Below, piece after piece: positions 1-9,251 of a DNA stretch of 64,000 nt. The notes beneath the pieces are model-generated. The model was given only the letters and a program-made list of their open reading frames with translations, did not search any database and was not told where the DNA came from. Within the stretch, counting starts at the first letter, position 1; each line of letters begins with the position of its first letter. The DNA is taken from the NCBI RefSeq assembly GCF_010686765.1, contig NZ_JAAGWF010000010.1:248001-312000 (forward strand), read 5' to 3'. The DNA is from Geodermatophilus sabuli. GTDB taxonomy: Bacteria > Actinomycetota > Actinomycetes > Mycobacteriales > Geodermatophilaceae. The position numbers were made by a program, and so were the translations under genes.

Positions 1-1522
1 ACTCGTGGCTGGGCCGGGCGCGGCGGCGCTCGGGCAGCGAGGGCAGGTGCACCAGGCCGGCGTGCAGCCAGTCCTCGTAGGGGTGCTCGGCGGCCAGCGC
101 GCCCTTGACCGCCTCGTCCGAGACGATCTTCCCGGCGGCGGTGTCGACGAGGAACATCCGGCCAGGCTGCAGCCGGCCCTTGGCGACCACCTCGGCGTCG
201 GGGATCTCCAGCACGCCGACCTCGCTGGCCAGCACCACCAGGTCGTCCCTGGTGTGCCACCAGCGGCCGGGGCGCAGCCCGTTGCGGTCCAGGACGGCGC
301 CGATGAGGGTGCCGTCGGTGAAGGCCACCGCGGCGGGCCCGTCCCACGGCTCCATGATCGAGGCGTGGAACCGGTAGAAGGCCCGGCGGGCCGGGTCCAT
401 CTCGTCGTGGTTCTCCCACGCCTCCGGGATCATCATCAGCACCGCGTGCGGCAGGGACCGGCCGGACAGGTGCAGCAGCTCGAGCACCTCGTCGAAGGTG
501 GCCGAGTCGCTGAAGTCGCTGGCCGTGACGGGGAAGATCCGGTCCAGGCCGAGCTCGGACGCCGGACCGGCGGGCCCGTCGAACAGCGTCGTCTCCAGCT
601 TGGCCTCGCGGGCCCGCATCCGGTTCCGGTTGCCCTTGATGGTGTTGATCTCGCCGTTGTGCGCGATCAGCCGGAACGGGTGGGCCAGCGGCCAGCTCGG
701 GAACGTGTTGGTCGAGAACCGGCTGTGCACCAGCGCGATCGCCGACTCGTAGCGCTCGTCGCGCAGGTCGGGGAAGAACGCCGGCAGCTGGTCGGTGGTC
801 AGCATGCCCTTGTAGGTCACCGTGCGGGAGGACAGCGAGACGATGTAGAGCGAGCTGCCCGCCTCGGTCGCCGTCCGCTCGGCGCGCTTGCGCAGCACGA
901 AGGCGCGCCGCTCCAGCCGGGTGACGCCGTTGACGGCCGCGTTGCCGCCGAAGGCGGCCGCGTCGGCGCGACCGCCCATCGTCTCGGCGACGAACAGCTG
1001 CGCGAAGTGCGGCATGACGGCGCGCGCGGTGGGGCCGACGTCGGCGCCGTCCGGGTCGACCGGCAGCTCGCGCCAGCCCAGGACGGTGAGGCCCTCCTCC
1101 GCGGCGAGACGGGCGACGTCCTCGACCCGCGCGGCCCGCTCGGCCTCGTCGACGGGCAGGAACGCGATCCCGACCGCGTACTCCCCCAGCGGCGGCAGGT
1201 CGAAGCCGACCTCGGCGCGCAGCAACGCGTCGGGCACCTGGGTGAGGATGCCCGCGCCGTCGCCGGAGTTGGGCTCGGACCCCGCGGCACCGCGGTGGTC
1301 GAGGTTGTGCAGGGCGGTCAGCCCGGCCGCGACGATCTTCCGGGACCGGCGACCCCGGACGTCGGCGACGAAGGCGACGCCGCAGGCGTCGGTGTCGTTG
1401 GCCGGGTCGTAGAGGCCGCTGGCCGGGGGCACCGCGGAGAAGGGGACGGCCGTTGCGCGCGCGGTGGTGCGGCGGCCGCCGGAGGCGGGGGCCGCAGCGG
1501 CGGGGGCGGTGGACTCGGACAT
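1..1522 (-). CDS. gltB: Glutamate synthase large subunit, N-terminal part (cut by window edge)
   Basis: Large subunit of NADPH-dependent GOGAT, which makes two glutamates from glutamine and 2-oxoglutarate. About 507 N-terminal residues are present. After a 46-residue propeptide-like, Ala/Pro-rich leader comes DACGVAF, whose Cys47 is the expected N-terminal nucleophile of the class-II glutaminase domain once the leader is removed. Family landmarks follow: [18 protein letters not shown], the FSTNTFPSW and [11 protein letters not shown] motifs, and EPWDGPAA. The ATG at 1522 is chosen because the leader length fits GltB and no upstream in-frame start looks better. The gene lies downstream of lgt after a 319-bp gap, so it probably has its own promoter. 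The synthase and FMN domains lie outside the window. Confidence 0.95.
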   Translation of the reverse strand, partial: MSESTAPAAAAPASGGRRTTARATAVPFSAVPPASGLYDPANDTDACGVAFVADVRGRRSRKIVAAGLTALHNLDHRGAAGSEPNSGDGAGILTQVPDALLRAEVGFDLPPLGEYAVGIAFLPVDEAERAARVEDVARLAAEEGLTVLGWRELPVDPDGADVGPTARAVMPHFAQLFVAETMGGRADAAAFGGNAAVNGVTRLERRAFVLRKRAERTATEAGSSLYIVSLSSRTVTYKGMLTTDQLPAFFPDLRDERYESAIALVHSRFSTNTFPSWPLAHPFRLIAHNGEINTIKGNRNRMRAREAKLETTLFDGPAGPASELGLDRIFPVTASDFSDSATFDEVLELLHLSGRSLPHAVLMMIPEAWENHDEMDPARRAFYRFHASIMEPWDGPAAVAFTDGTLIGAVLDRNGLRPGRWWHTRDDLVVLASEVGVLEIPDAEVVAKGRLQPGRMFLVDTAAGKIVSDEAVKGALAAEHPYEDWLHAGLVHLPSLPERRRARPSHE

Positions 1523-1679
1523 GTCACTCCCGTCGTCGGCGCGCCGTCCGGCCGTCGTCGTCGACGGGGCGGGCGGGGGGCGTGGGCCCGGGCCGGTGGT
1601 CAGAGGCGGAGGGGGCGGCACTGCGGGAGAGCCATGAGCGGCGGTGGTCCGAGGATCACCGCTGCCGCTCGGGCTCGCG

Positions 1680-1708
1680 AGTCCAGGAGGGGTGGTGCCT
1701 CCTGGACT
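1680..1708 (-). promoter_or_regulatory. Perfect hairpin in the gltB leader
   Basis: An 11-bp arm AGTCCAGGAGG (1680-1690), a 7-nt loop and the exact complement (1698-1708). It lies about 160 nt upstream of the gltB start. There is no U-rich tail, so it could be an attenuator, a protein-binding hairpin or a leaky terminator. The structure is seen directly; the role is inferred. Confidence 0.45.
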
Positions 1709-1782
1709 GTCGTCCGCGGGGCGGCACTGGCCCGGTTCCGACGCGTGGGACCCCGCCAGGATCACTGGGAGGTCTGGGGGGA

Positions 1783-1788
1783 AGGGTA
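1783..1788 (-). promoter_or_regulatory. Candidate -10 element for gltB
   Basis: TACCCT on the minus strand, matching the TANNNT pattern of actinobacterial housekeeping promoters. No convincing -35 was found. The hisD promoter in this window has the same hexamer. Confidence 0.3.
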
Positions 1789-1841
1789 CACAGCCGTAAC
1801 CGCGGGTTCATCCGGCTTCTGCGGCGCCTCCTCCTCCCCTG

Positions 1842-2810
1842 TCAGGGTCTCTCGCGCCGCCGGACGTCGCCGTCACCTGCGGATTCGTCGCGGACGTCGT
1901 CCCCGGTGGGGGTCGCGACCGGAGGTGCGGCCGCTGCCGTCGTCTCGTCGGCGCCGTCCCTGTCGCTCGCGTCACGTCCGCGGGTGATCACCTCGCGGGG
2001 GCGGCCGCGCTGCCAGACGAGGTAGGCCACCGCCAGGAGGCCGACGACGACCGAGGTGAACACGTTGAGCCGGATGCCGGAGAAGGTCTCCGCCGGGTCG
2101 GTGCGCAGCAGCTCGATCCACAGTCGCCCGGCGCAGTAGCTGGCCACGTAGAGGGCGAAGGCCCGGCCGTGACCGAGCCGGAACCGGCGATCGGCCCAGA
2201 CCACGAGGGCCGCCGCCGCGAGGTTCCACAGCAGCTCGTAGAGGAAGGCCGGGTGGAAGGTGCCCAGGACGACCGGCTGGCCGTCGGTCCCGACGACCGC
2301 CCGGGTGCCGTCCCACTCGTAGATGCGCAGCGCCCACGGCAGGTCGGTCGGACCGCCGTAGAGCTCGTTGTTGAACCAGTTGCCGAGCCGGCCGATGGCC
2401 TGGGCGACCAGCAGCCCCGGGGCCAGCGCGTCGCCGAAGGCCGGCAGCGGGATCCCCCGGCGGCGGCAGGCGATCCAGGCGCCGACGGCCCCCAGGGCGA
2501 TGGCTCCCCAGATGCCGAGCCCGCCCTCCCAGATGGCGAAGGCACGCAGCGGGTCGCCGTCCTCGCCGAAGTAGGCCCGCGGGCTGGAGAGCACGTGGTA
2601 GAGGCGGCCACCCACGATGCCGAAGGGCACCGCCCAGACGGCGATGTCCATGACGTCGCCGGGCGCGCCGCCGCGGGCCACCCAGCGCCGCTCGGTCAGC
2701 CAGATCGCGGCCAGGATCCCGGCGATGATGCACAGCGCGTAGGCGCGGATCGGCAACGGCCCGAGCTCCCACACCCCCTGCGTCGGGCTGGGGAGGACGG
2801 CGAGGTTCAC
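1842..2810 (-). CDS. lgt: Prolipoprotein diacylglyceryl transferase
   Basis: Transfers diacylglycerol from phosphatidylglycerol to the lipobox cysteine of prolipoproteins, the first step of lipoprotein maturation, in the cytoplasmic membrane. The 322 residues carry about seven hydrophobic segments and the Lgt landmarks GGRLYHVL, WEGGLGIWG and the signature GRLGNWFNNELYG. The last 60 or so residues form a charged tail rich in Asp, Arg and Ala, as in actinobacterial Lgt proteins. The GTG start overlaps the trpA stop by 4 bp (GTGA), so translation is probably coupled to the trp operon, a linkage also seen in mycobacteria. Likely clients in this window are the two solute-binding lipoproteins of the accessory region, with lspA at 58079. 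Confidence 0.95.
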   Translation of the reverse strand: MNLAVLPSPTQGVWELGPLPIRAYALCIIAGILAAIWLTERRWVARGGAPGDVMDIAVWAVPFGIVGGRLYHVLSSPRAYFGEDGDPLRAFAIWEGGLGIWGAIALGAVGAWIACRRRGIPLPAFGDALAPGLLVAQAIGRLGNWFNNELYGGPTDLPWALRIYEWDGTRAVVGTDGQPVVLGTFHPAFLYELLWNLAAAALVVWADRRFRLGHGRAFALYVASYCAGRLWIELLRTDPAETFSGIRLNVFTSVVVGLLAVAYLVWQRGRPREVITRGRDASDRDGADETTAAAAPPVATPTGDDVRDESAGDGDVRRRERP

Positions 2811-3604
2811 GCGCCGGCCTGCCGGCGCACGCCCTCGGCCAGCTCACCGGAGAGGGCCCGGACGCCGTCGGCACCGCGCCCGTCGAGCATGGCGCGGACG
2901 TAGGCCGACCCGACGATCACGCCGTCGGCGAACCCGGCCACCTCGGCGGCCTGGTCGGCGTCGGAGACGCCCAGCCCCACGCAGACGGCGAGGTCGGGAG
3001 CGACCGCGCGGGTGCGGGCCACCAGCTTCTCGGCGGCGTCGCTGACCGTGCTCCGGGTCCCGGTCACGCCCATCGTCGAGGCGGCGTAGACGAAGCCGCG
3101 GCAGGCGGCCGTGGTGGAGGTCAGCCGGGCGTCGGTGGACGACGGCGCGACGAGGAAGACCCGGTCCAGGCCGAGCCGCTCGGTGGCGGCCAGCCAGGGA
3201 CCGGCCTCGTCGGGGATGAGGTCCGGGGTGATCGCCCCCGCTCCCCCGGCGGCGGCCAGGTCGTCGGCGAACCGGTCGACGCCGTAGCGCTCGATGGGGT
3301 TCCAGTAGCTCATCACCACCGGCACCGCGCCGGCCGCGGCGACCGCCTCGACCGCGCGCAGCACGTCGCGCATGCCCACCCCGGCCCGGACGGCGACGTC
3401 CACCGCCTGCTGGATCACCGGCCCGTCCATGCCCGGATCGCTGTAGGGGACGCCGATCTCGACGACGTCCGCCCCACCCTCGACCGCGGCCACCATGGCG
3501 GCGATCGACGCGTCCACGTCCGGGTAACCCACGGGCAGGTAGGCGATCAGCGCCGACCGTCCCTCGGCCGTCGCCGCGCCGATCCGCGTGCCCAGGGCGC
3601 TCAT
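2807..3604 (-). CDS. trpA: Tryptophan synthase alpha subunit
   Basis: Cleaves indole-3-glycerol phosphate to indole and glyceraldehyde 3-phosphate; the indole passes through a tunnel to the beta subunit. At 265 residues it has the normal length of this TIM-barrel protein. The family catalytic acids are visible as Glu49 in [11 protein letters not shown] and Asp60 just after it. It starts with ATG overlapping the trpB stop by 4 bp and ends overlapping the lgt start by 4 bp, so trpB-trpA-lgt form a coupled string. Confidence 0.97.
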   Translation of the reverse strand: MSALGTRIGAATAEGRSALIAYLPVGYPDVDASIAAMVAAVEGGADVVEIGVPYSDPGMDGPVIQQAVDVAVRAGVGMRDVLRAVEAVAAAGAVPVVMSYWNPIERYGVDRFADDLAAAGGAGAITPDLIPDEAGPWLAATERLGLDRVFLVAPSSTDARLTSTTAACRGFVYAASTMGVTGTRSTVSDAAEKLVARTRAVAPDLAVCVGLGVSDADQAAEVAGFADGVIVGSAYVRAMLDGRGADGVRALSGELAEGVRRQAGA

Positions 3605-4950
3605 GCCGTCTCCCCCGCGTCCTGCCCGGCGACCGCGTCGCCCTGGGTCACGGCCCCCTCGGTCGGCTGCTGGTCGGTGTCCAGGCCCGGGCCGGGGTCG
3701 ACCTCCTCGCGGTCGCCGAGGCCGAACCAGCGCGAGGCGGTCTCGACGTCCTTGTCGCCGCGGCCGGACAGGTTGACCAGCAGCAGCGTGTCAGGTCCCA
3801 GTTCCTGGCCCAGCCTCATCGCCCCGGCCAGCGCGTGGGCGGACTCGATCGCCGGGATGATGCCCTCGGTCCGGCACAGCAGCGCGAAGGCCTCCATGGC
3901 CTCGGCGTCGGTGACCGCCCGGTACTCCGCGCGGCCGATGTCGTGCAGGTGGGAGTGCTCGGGCCCGACGCCGGGGTAGTCCAGGCCCGCGCTGATGGAG
4001 TGCGACTCGATGGTCTGGCCGTTGTCGTCCTGCAGCAGGTAGGAGCGGGCGCCGTGCAGCACGCCCGGCGAGCCGCCGGTGATGGTGGCCGCGTGCCGGC
4101 CGGTGTCCACGCCGTCGCCGCCGGCCTCCAGGCCGACCAGCCGCACGCCGTCGTCGGGGACGAACGCGGTGAAGACGCCGATCGCGTTCGAGCCGCCACC
4201 CACGCAGGCCAGGACGGCGTCGGGCAGCCGGCCCTCCCGCTCGAGCAGCTGCGCACGCGCCTCGTCGCCGATGACCCGCTGGAAGTCGCGCACCATCTCG
4301 GGGAACGGGTGCGGACCGGCGACCGTGCCGAAGACGTAGTTGGTCGTCTCGACGTTGGTCACCCAGTCACGGAACGCCTCGTTGATGGCGTCCTTGAGCG
4401 TGCGGGAGCCGGTCGTCACCGGGATGACCTCGGCGCCCAGCAACCGCATGCGGGCCACGTTGAGCGCCTGCCTGCGGGTGTCCTCCTCGCCCATGTACAC
4501 GGTGCAGGACAGCCCCATGAGCGCGGCGGCCGTGGCGGTGGCGACCCCGTGCTGCCCGGCACCGGTCTCGGCGATGACCCGGCTCTTGCCGATCCGCTTG
4601 GTCAGCAGCGCCTGGCCCAGCACGTTGTTGATCTTGTGCGACCCGGTGTGGTTGAGGTCCTCGCGCTTGAGCAGCACCCGGGCGCCCCCGCAGTGCTCGG
4701 CGAACCGGGCCACCTCGGTGATCGGGCTCGGCCGGCCGGTGTAGTCGCGCTGCAGCCGGGCGAACTCCTCCTGGAAGGCGGGGTCGGCCCGCATCGCCCG
4801 GTAGGCCTCGGTCAGCTCGTCCAGCGCGGCGACGAGCGCCTCCGGGACGAAGCGGCCACCGAAGACCCCGAAGTGACCCGTCTCGTCGGGCCAGCTGGGG
4901 CGCGCCGGCTCGAGTCGCTGCTCGGGCGGGTGGACGGCGCTCGTCGTCAT
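3601..4950 (-). CDS. trpB: Tryptophan synthase beta subunit
   Basis: PLP enzyme that condenses indole with serine to give tryptophan. The 449 residues include the PLP lysine Lys106 in HTGSHKINN and the phosphate-binding GGGSNAIG loop, and end with ESAHALAGA and LSGRGDKD motifs. Beyond the usual C-terminus is an extra acidic, Gln/Thr-rich tail of about 35 residues after the WFGLGD stretch. It starts at ATG 4950, 127 bp downstream of trpC. Confidence 0.97.
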   Translation of the reverse strand: MTTSAVHPPEQRLEPARPSWPDETGHFGVFGGRFVPEALVAALDELTEAYRAMRADPAFQEEFARLQRDYTGRPSPITEVARFAEHCGGARVLLKREDLNHTGSHKINNVLGQALLTKRIGKSRVIAETGAGQHGVATATAAALMGLSCTVYMGEEDTRRQALNVARMRLLGAEVIPVTTGSRTLKDAINEAFRDWVTNVETTNYVFGTVAGPHPFPEMVRDFQRVIGDEARAQLLEREGRLPDAVLACVGGGSNAIGVFTAFVPDDGVRLVGLEAGGDGVDTGRHAATITGGSPGVLHGARSYLLQDDNGQTIESHSISAGLDYPGVGPEHSHLHDIGRAEYRAVTDAEAMEAFALLCRTEGIIPAIESAHALAGAMRLGQELGPDTLLLVNLSGRGDKDVETASRWFGLGDREEVDPGPGLDTDQQPTEGAVTQGDAVAGQDAGETA

Positions 4951-5077
4951 GCCCCCAGTGTGGCGCGCCGCCGCGCCGAGGTGGCGGAGGGGTGCCGCAC
5001 CGGCCGGTCGGCCCTCCTGCAGCGGCCCGCCACCGACCGCGTCCCGAGCGTTCGCGGGATGCGGAGGACGGGTCCGC
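4951..5077. other. trpC-trpB intergenic spacer
   Basis: A 127-bp gap inside an otherwise tight operon, highly GC-rich, without a credible leader peptide containing tandem Trp codons. It could hold an internal promoter for trpBA-lgt. Nothing definite can be called. Confidence 0.3.
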
Positions 5078-5887
5078 TCAGCGGGTCGTGCGGGGGGTGG
5101 CCGGGTGGGAGCCGGCCGTCACCAGGTCCGCGACGGCCTGACGGGCGTCGCCGGCGGTGACCAGGCCCTCGCCGACGAGCACCGCGTCGGCCCCGGCCGC
5201 GGCGTAGCTGATCAGGTCGTGCGGGCCGCGGACGCCGGACTCGGCGACCTTGACCACCTCCGACGGCAGCCCGGGCGCGATCCGCTCGAAGGTGGACCGG
5301 TCCACGGTCAGGGTGGTCAGGTCGCGGGCGTTGACGCCGATCACCGCGGCACCGGCGGCCAGTGCCCGGTCGGCCTCGGCCTCGGTGTGCACCTCCACCA
5401 GCGCGGTCATCCCGAGGGACTCCACCCGCTCGAGCAGGCCCAGCAGCGCGTTCTGCTCCAGGGCGGCCACGATCAGCAGCACCACGTCGGCGCCGTGGGC
5501 GCGGGCCTCGTGCACCTGGTAGCTGCTGACCACGAAGTCCTTGCACAGCACCGGGACGTCCACCGCCGCGCGCACGGCGGCCAGGTCGGCCTGGGACCCG
5601 CCGAACCGCCGCCGCTCGGTGAGCACGCTGATGACCCGGGCGCCGCCGTCGGCGTACTGGCGGGCGAGGACCGCGGGGTCGGGGATCGTGGCCAGCGCGC
5701 CCTTCGACGGGCTCTGCCGCTTCACCTCCGCGATGACCCCCACGCCGGGTGCGCGCAGGGCCGTGAGGGCGTCGAGGGCCGGCCGGGCGTCGCGCGCCGC
5801 CGCCTTCACGTCGGCCAGCGGCGTGCTCGCCTCGCGTGCGGCCAGGTCCTCGCGCACGCCGGCGACGATCTCGTCGAGGACGGTCAC
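5078..5887 (-). CDS. trpC: Indole-3-glycerol phosphate synthase
   Basis: Converts carboxyphenylamino-deoxyribulose phosphate to indole-3-glycerol phosphate. A 269-residue TIM barrel of normal length. It shows [13 protein letters not shown] with the catalytic lysine near residue 55, VLCKDFVV with a second lysine, [14 protein letters not shown], and [12 protein letters not shown]. The ATG start at 5887 gives the standard [12 protein letters not shown]-terminus. Neither trpD nor trpF is found in this cluster. Confidence 0.97.
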   Translation of the reverse strand: MTVLDEIVAGVREDLAAREASTPLADVKAAARDARPALDALTALRAPGVGVIAEVKRQSPSKGALATIPDPAVLARQYADGGARVISVLTERRRFGGSQADLAAVRAAVDVPVLCKDFVVSSYQVHEARAHGADVVLLIVAALEQNALLGLLERVESLGMTALVEVHTEAEADRALAAGAAVIGVNARDLTTLTVDRSTFERIAPGLPSEVVKVAESGVRGPHDLISYAAAGADAVLVGEGLVTAGDARQAVADLVTAGSHPATPRTTR

Positions 5888-6032
5888 TGGGTCTCCCCGA
5901 TCGTCGGTTCGGCCACCGCTGGTGGCTCCGGTCGGTACCGGGAGCCCACTGTAGAGGCGCTGTGGGCACGTTCCGACCGGGGGGCCGACCGCGGCACGGA
6001 GACCGGCGGTTGACCGGGTGCCGCCGGGGTAG
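5888..6032. other. Spacer upstream of trpC with possible stem-loops
   Basis: A 145-bp gap between the Trp-associated membrane protein gene and trpC. Short inverted repeats are present, including GCCACC/GGTGGC with a 3-nt loop near 5920 and a GGCTCC/GGGAGCC pair just beside it. They could attenuate or stabilise the trpC message. No Trp-rich leader peptide was found. Confidence 0.3.
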
Positions 6033-6641
6033 TCAGCGCTGTTCCTCGCCCGCGGCGGCCGGCTCGGTGGGGTCCTCGCCGCGGTCCAGGGCGCGCCACG
6101 CGTCGACCGCCCGGTCCTCGTCGGTGCGGGCCCGGAGCGCCGGAGCGGGCCCGGCCGGGCGCTCGTGACGGCGGCCCATGCCGGGCCACCCGCGGCCGCG
6201 CAGCACGGTCAGCAGGCCGGTCGCCAGGGCGCCCGCCCCGGCGACCAGTGCCAGCACGGGCCCGGCGGGGTGCAGGTCGGTGCTCAGCGCCCCCCCGGCG
6301 TCCAGCGCGGCCGCCACGGCGGCGTCCAGGTCGCTGACGAGGGGGCGCAGGCCCGACCAGGCCAGGACGCCGCCCGCCGCGGCGACGAGCAGGCCGACCG
6401 CGACCCGTCCGGCGCCGCGGACGGCGAGCACGGCGACCGCCGCGGCGAGCAGCAGCAGGCCACCGGCGGGGACCAGCGGCGCCAGGGTGCTGCCGGCGAG
6501 CTCGGTGGTGGTCGGCGGCAGCGGCGGCGTGCGGGCCAGGGTCGCGGTCACCCAGCCCAGCCCGCCGGCCGACAGCGCCAGCCCGCCGGTGACCGCGGCG
6601 CCGCCCATCGCCGCGGTCAGCTCCCGGCGGGCACCGCTCAC
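6033..6641 (-). CDS. Trp biosynthesis-associated membrane protein
   Basis: A 202-residue protein of the actinobacterial family found between trpE and trpC (Trp_oprn_chp type); its molecular role is not established. It shows four hydrophobic segments, starting near residues 10-35, 45-70, 75-95 and 125-150, and ends in a charged Arg/Glu-rich cytoplasmic tail. The GTG at 6641 is chosen because it overlaps the trpE stop as GTGA, matching the coupling style of the whole operon. A longer in-frame reading would run deep into trpE. Role assignment rests on position and topology. Confidence 0.8.
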   Translation of the reverse strand: MSGARRELTAAMGGAAVTGGLALSAGGLGWVTATLARTPPLPPTTTELAGSTLAPLVPAGGLLLLAAAVAVLAVRGAGRVAVGLLVAAAGGVLAWSGLRPLVSDLDAAVAAALDAGGALSTDLHPAGPVLALVAGAGALATGLLTVLRGRGWPGMGRRHERPAGPAPALRARTDEDRAVDAWRALDRGEDPTEPAAAGEEQR

Positions 6642-8161
6642 CGGACCTCCCGCATCCCCTCGGCGGTGGCGATCGCCGAGAGCACCGCCCGGGCCTTGTG
6701 CCGGGTCTCGGCCTCCTCGGTGGGGGCGTCGCTGTCGGCCACGATGCCGGCGCCGGCCTGCACGTAGGCCCGCCCCTGGTGCAGCACCGCCGTCCGGATG
6801 GCGATGGCCATGTCGAGGTCCCCGCTGGCGTCGACGTAGCCGACGGTGCCGGCGTAGAGCGCGCGGCGCGTCGGTTCCAGCGACTCGATGATCTCCATCG
6901 CGCGGGGCTTGGGGGCGCCGGAGACCGTGCCGGCGGGGAAGGTCGCGTCGAACACGTCGAGGGCGTCCCACTCGGGGGCGACCTCGCCGGCCACGGTCGA
7001 CACCAGGTGCATGACGTGGCTGTAGTGCTCGATCCGCATGAAGTCGGGCACCTCGACGGTGCCGGGCCGGCACACCCGACCGAGGTCGTTGCGGGCGAGG
7101 TCGACCAGCATCACGTGCTCGGCCCGCTCCTTGGGGTCGGCCAGGAGGTCCTCGGCCAGCCGGACGTCCTCGTCCGGCGTCGCCCCGCGCGGGCGGGTGC
7201 CGGCCGGCGGGTGCACCACCGCCGAGCTGCCGGTCACGGTCACCAGGGCCTCCGGGGAGGAGCCGACGACGTCGAAGGGCGTCTCCTGGCCCGCGAAGCG
7301 CAGCAGGTACATGTACGGCGAGGGGTTGGTCGCCCGCAGCACCCGGTAGAGGTCGAGGGCGTCGACGTCGGTGGGCACCTCGAAGCGCTGGGAGAGCACC
7401 ACCTGGAAGGCGTCGCCGGCCCGGATGTGCTCGCGGATCGTCTCGACCCCGTCAGCGAACACCCCGGGGGCCATGTTGCTCGTCGGCGACGGGGGCTCCG
7501 CGGTGGTGAAGACGGCGACGCCCGGCGGCACCGCCTTGGTGAGATCGGCGGCCATGGCGTCGAGCCGGGCGACCGCGTCGTCCCAGCCGGTGCCCGCCTC
7601 GCCCGACCCGCGCAGCGCGTTGGCGATGAGCAGCACGGTGCCGTCGGTGTGGTCGAGCACGGCGAGGTCGGTGACCAGCATCAGCGCCAGCTCGGGCATG
7701 CCGAGGTCGTCGACGCTGCGGTCGGGCAACCGCTCCAGCCGGCGGACGACGTCATAGCCCAGGTAGCCGACCAGGCCACCGGTCAGCCGGGGCAGGTCCG
7801 CGGTGCGCGGTGACCGCAGCCGCCGGGCCAGCGTGCGGACGGCGGCCAGCGGGTCGTCGGGGAGGTCGTCGGTCAGCCCGGGCAGCTCCGCGCCCAGCCA
7901 CTGCGCGACGCCGTCCCGCTCGGTGAGGACCCCCGCGCTGCGCACCCCCACGAAGCTGTACCGGGACCACTGCTTGCCCTGCTCGGCGGACTCCAGCAGC
8001 ACCGTGCCGGGCCGGTTGCCGGCCAGCTTGCGGTAGATGCCGACGGCGGTCTCCCCGTCGGCCAGCAGCCGCCGGGTGACCGGCACGACCGCCCGGCCGG
8101 GGCCCGCCCCGTCCAGCGCCGCGAACTCCTCCCGGGACGGCGAGGTCTCACCGAGCCGCAC
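6638..8161 (-). CDS. trpE: Anthranilate synthase component I
   Basis: Chorismate-utilising subunit that makes anthranilate, using ammonia from a TrpG-type partner encoded elsewhere. The 507 residues show the N-terminal tryptophan-feedback element LLESAEQGK near residue 55. The C-terminal chorismate-binding domain shows [36 protein letters not shown], and [12 protein letters not shown] with [17 protein letters not shown]. The GTG start at 8161 lies inside the end of hisI (14-bp overlap), so his and trp genes form one transcription unit here. Confidence 0.97.
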   Translation of the reverse strand: MRLGETSPSREEFAALDGAGPGRAVVPVTRRLLADGETAVGIYRKLAGNRPGTVLLESAEQGKQWSRYSFVGVRSAGVLTERDGVAQWLGAELPGLTDDLPDDPLAAVRTLARRLRSPRTADLPRLTGGLVGYLGYDVVRRLERLPDRSVDDLGMPELALMLVTDLAVLDHTDGTVLLIANALRGSGEAGTGWDDAVARLDAMAADLTKAVPPGVAVFTTAEPPSPTSNMAPGVFADGVETIREHIRAGDAFQVVLSQRFEVPTDVDALDLYRVLRATNPSPYMYLLRFAGQETPFDVVGSSPEALVTVTGSSAVVHPPAGTRPRGATPDEDVRLAEDLLADPKERAEHVMLVDLARNDLGRVCRPGTVEVPDFMRIEHYSHVMHLVSTVAGEVAPEWDALDVFDATFPAGTVSGAPKPRAMEIIESLEPTRRALYAGTVGYVDASGDLDMAIAIRTAVLHQGRAYVQAGAGIVADSDAPTEEAETRHKARAVLSAIATAEGMREVR

Positions 8162-8522
8162 GGGACACCTCCAGGTCGCGGGAGAAGCACGAGCGCGCGC
8201 CGGTGTGGCAGGCCGGGCCCTCCTGGTCGACGAGGACGAGCAGCGCGTCGCCGTCGCAGTCCAGCCGGACGTCGCGGACCCACTGCCGGTGCCCGGAGGT
8301 CTCCCCCTTCACCCAGTACTCGCCGCGGCTGCGCGACCAGTAGGTGGCCCGGCCGGTGGTGAGGGTGCGGTGCAGCGCCTCGTCGTCCATCCAGGCGACC
8401 ATGAGCACCTCTCCGGTGTCGTGCTGCTGGACGACGGCGGCGACGAGGCCGGCGGGGTCGCGGCGCAGCAGCGCGGAGACGGCGGGATCCAGGGCGGACT
8501 CGGCGGCGGGGACGGCGGACAT
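8148..8522 (-). CDS. hisI: Phosphoribosyl-AMP cyclohydrolase
   Basis: Third step of histidine synthesis: opens the adenine ring of PR-AMP. At 124 residues it is a stand-alone cyclohydrolase without the HisE pyrophosphohydrolase domain. Metal and substrate motifs are complete: [30 protein letters not shown] and, near the end, LDCDGDALL followed by [12 protein letters not shown]. The ATG at 8522 gives a short N-terminus; open frame continues upstream but is not conserved-looking. It sits next to trpE and away from hisF, with the ABC exporter genes in between. Confidence 0.96.
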   Translation of the reverse strand: MSAVPAAESALDPAVSALLRRDPAGLVAAVVQQHDTGEVLMVAWMDDEALHRTLTTGRATYWSRSRGEYWVKGETSGHRQWVRDVRLDCDGDALLVLVDQEGPACHTGARSCFSRDLEVSRAAR

Positions 8523-8566
8523 GCCGCCGATCGTCCCACCCGGCCGCGTCCGGCAAGGCCACCGGA

Positions 8567-9223
8567 TCAGCCGGTGGCCCGCTCCCCGGCGAACCACTCC
8601 CGCACGGGCCGGCTCACCAGCAGGCCGAGGGCCACGGCCGGGGCGACGGCGAAGCAGAAGACCCCGAACAGCAGGGCCGCCGACGGGTCCGGGCCGACGG
8701 CTCCCTCGAGCAGCGCGGACAGCCGCACCCCCCAGTACGCCGCCAGGGCCAGCTGCACCCCGAGCGCGCCGAGCAGCGTCCCCCGGGCGGCCCGGCTGCG
8801 GCGGTTGAGGACCATGATCCCGCCGACGACGAGGGCCACGACCGAGACCACCTGCACGGCCGCCAGCACGGTCGCCTCGGCCGCCAGCGACTGGCCGTCG
8901 CCGGGGAAGCCCTCCTGCCCGTCGGCGATGGTGAACAGCGAGGCGAGCAGGAAGACGTAGCCCGACGCGAGGGTCACCACCCCGGCCTGCACGAACGCCA
9001 GGACGGCCGACGCGATCAGCTGACCGGGCCGGCGCGGGCCGGTGGGCGGCACCGGCCACGGCGGCCCGTACCCGGCGTAGCCCGGCCACGAAGCGACCCC
9101 GGGCGGGCCGGGGAGCGGTGCGCCCCAGGCGGGCTGCGGCGCGGTCGCGGGCGGACCGGCGTAGGGAGCGCCCTGCTCGGTGGGGGTGGCCGGGTCCGAC
9201 CACGGGTTGCGCGGCGCGCTCAC
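8567..9223 (-). CDS. Proline-rich small membrane protein, function unknown
   Basis: A 218-residue protein not recognised. The first ~75 residues are Pro/Gly/Tyr/Ala-rich and disordered-looking ([15 protein letters not shown]). Four hydrophobic segments follow, about residues 75-100, 120-145, 155-175 and 185-205, then a short basic tail ending FAGERATG. This layout is common among actinobacterial DUF4190/DUF4064-like membrane proteins, but no family is claimed. The GTG at 9223 is chosen because the longer frame would overlap the FAD-dehydrogenase gene. Confidence 0.6.
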   Translation of the reverse strand: MSAPRNPWSDPATPTEQGAPYAGPPATAPQPAWGAPLPGPPGVASWPGYAGYGPPWPVPPTGPRRPGQLIASAVLAFVQAGVVTLASGYVFLLASLFTIADGQEGFPGDGQSLAAEATVLAAVQVVSVVALVVGGIMVLNRRSRAARGTLLGALGVQLALAAYWGVRLSALLEGAVGPDPSAALLFGVFCFAVAPAVALGLLVSRPVREWFAGERATG

Positions 9224-9251
9224 GGCGTCCCCCAGCCCGTCTCCTGTCCGC

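Larger units (their letters stand above)
1523..1841. other. Intergenic region between lgt and gltB; candidate gltB leader
   Basis: No protein-coding gene is evident in these 319 bp. Reading toward gltB (minus strand) there is a TACCCT hexamer at 1788-1783 that fits an actinobacterial -10 element, then about 250 nt of untranslated leader holding a perfect 11-bp hairpin at 1680-1708. The length and the hairpin suggest post-transcriptional control or a processed leader. No known riboswitch was recognised. Confidence 0.4.

Noticed and set aside
5-1987. A 660-codon plus-strand open frame over the gltB start
   Set aside because: Antisense to gltB, whose motifs are unmistakable on the minus strand.
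5888-6032. Tryptophan attenuator with leader peptide
   Set aside because: Hairpins are present but no short open frame with tandem Trp codons precedes trpC.
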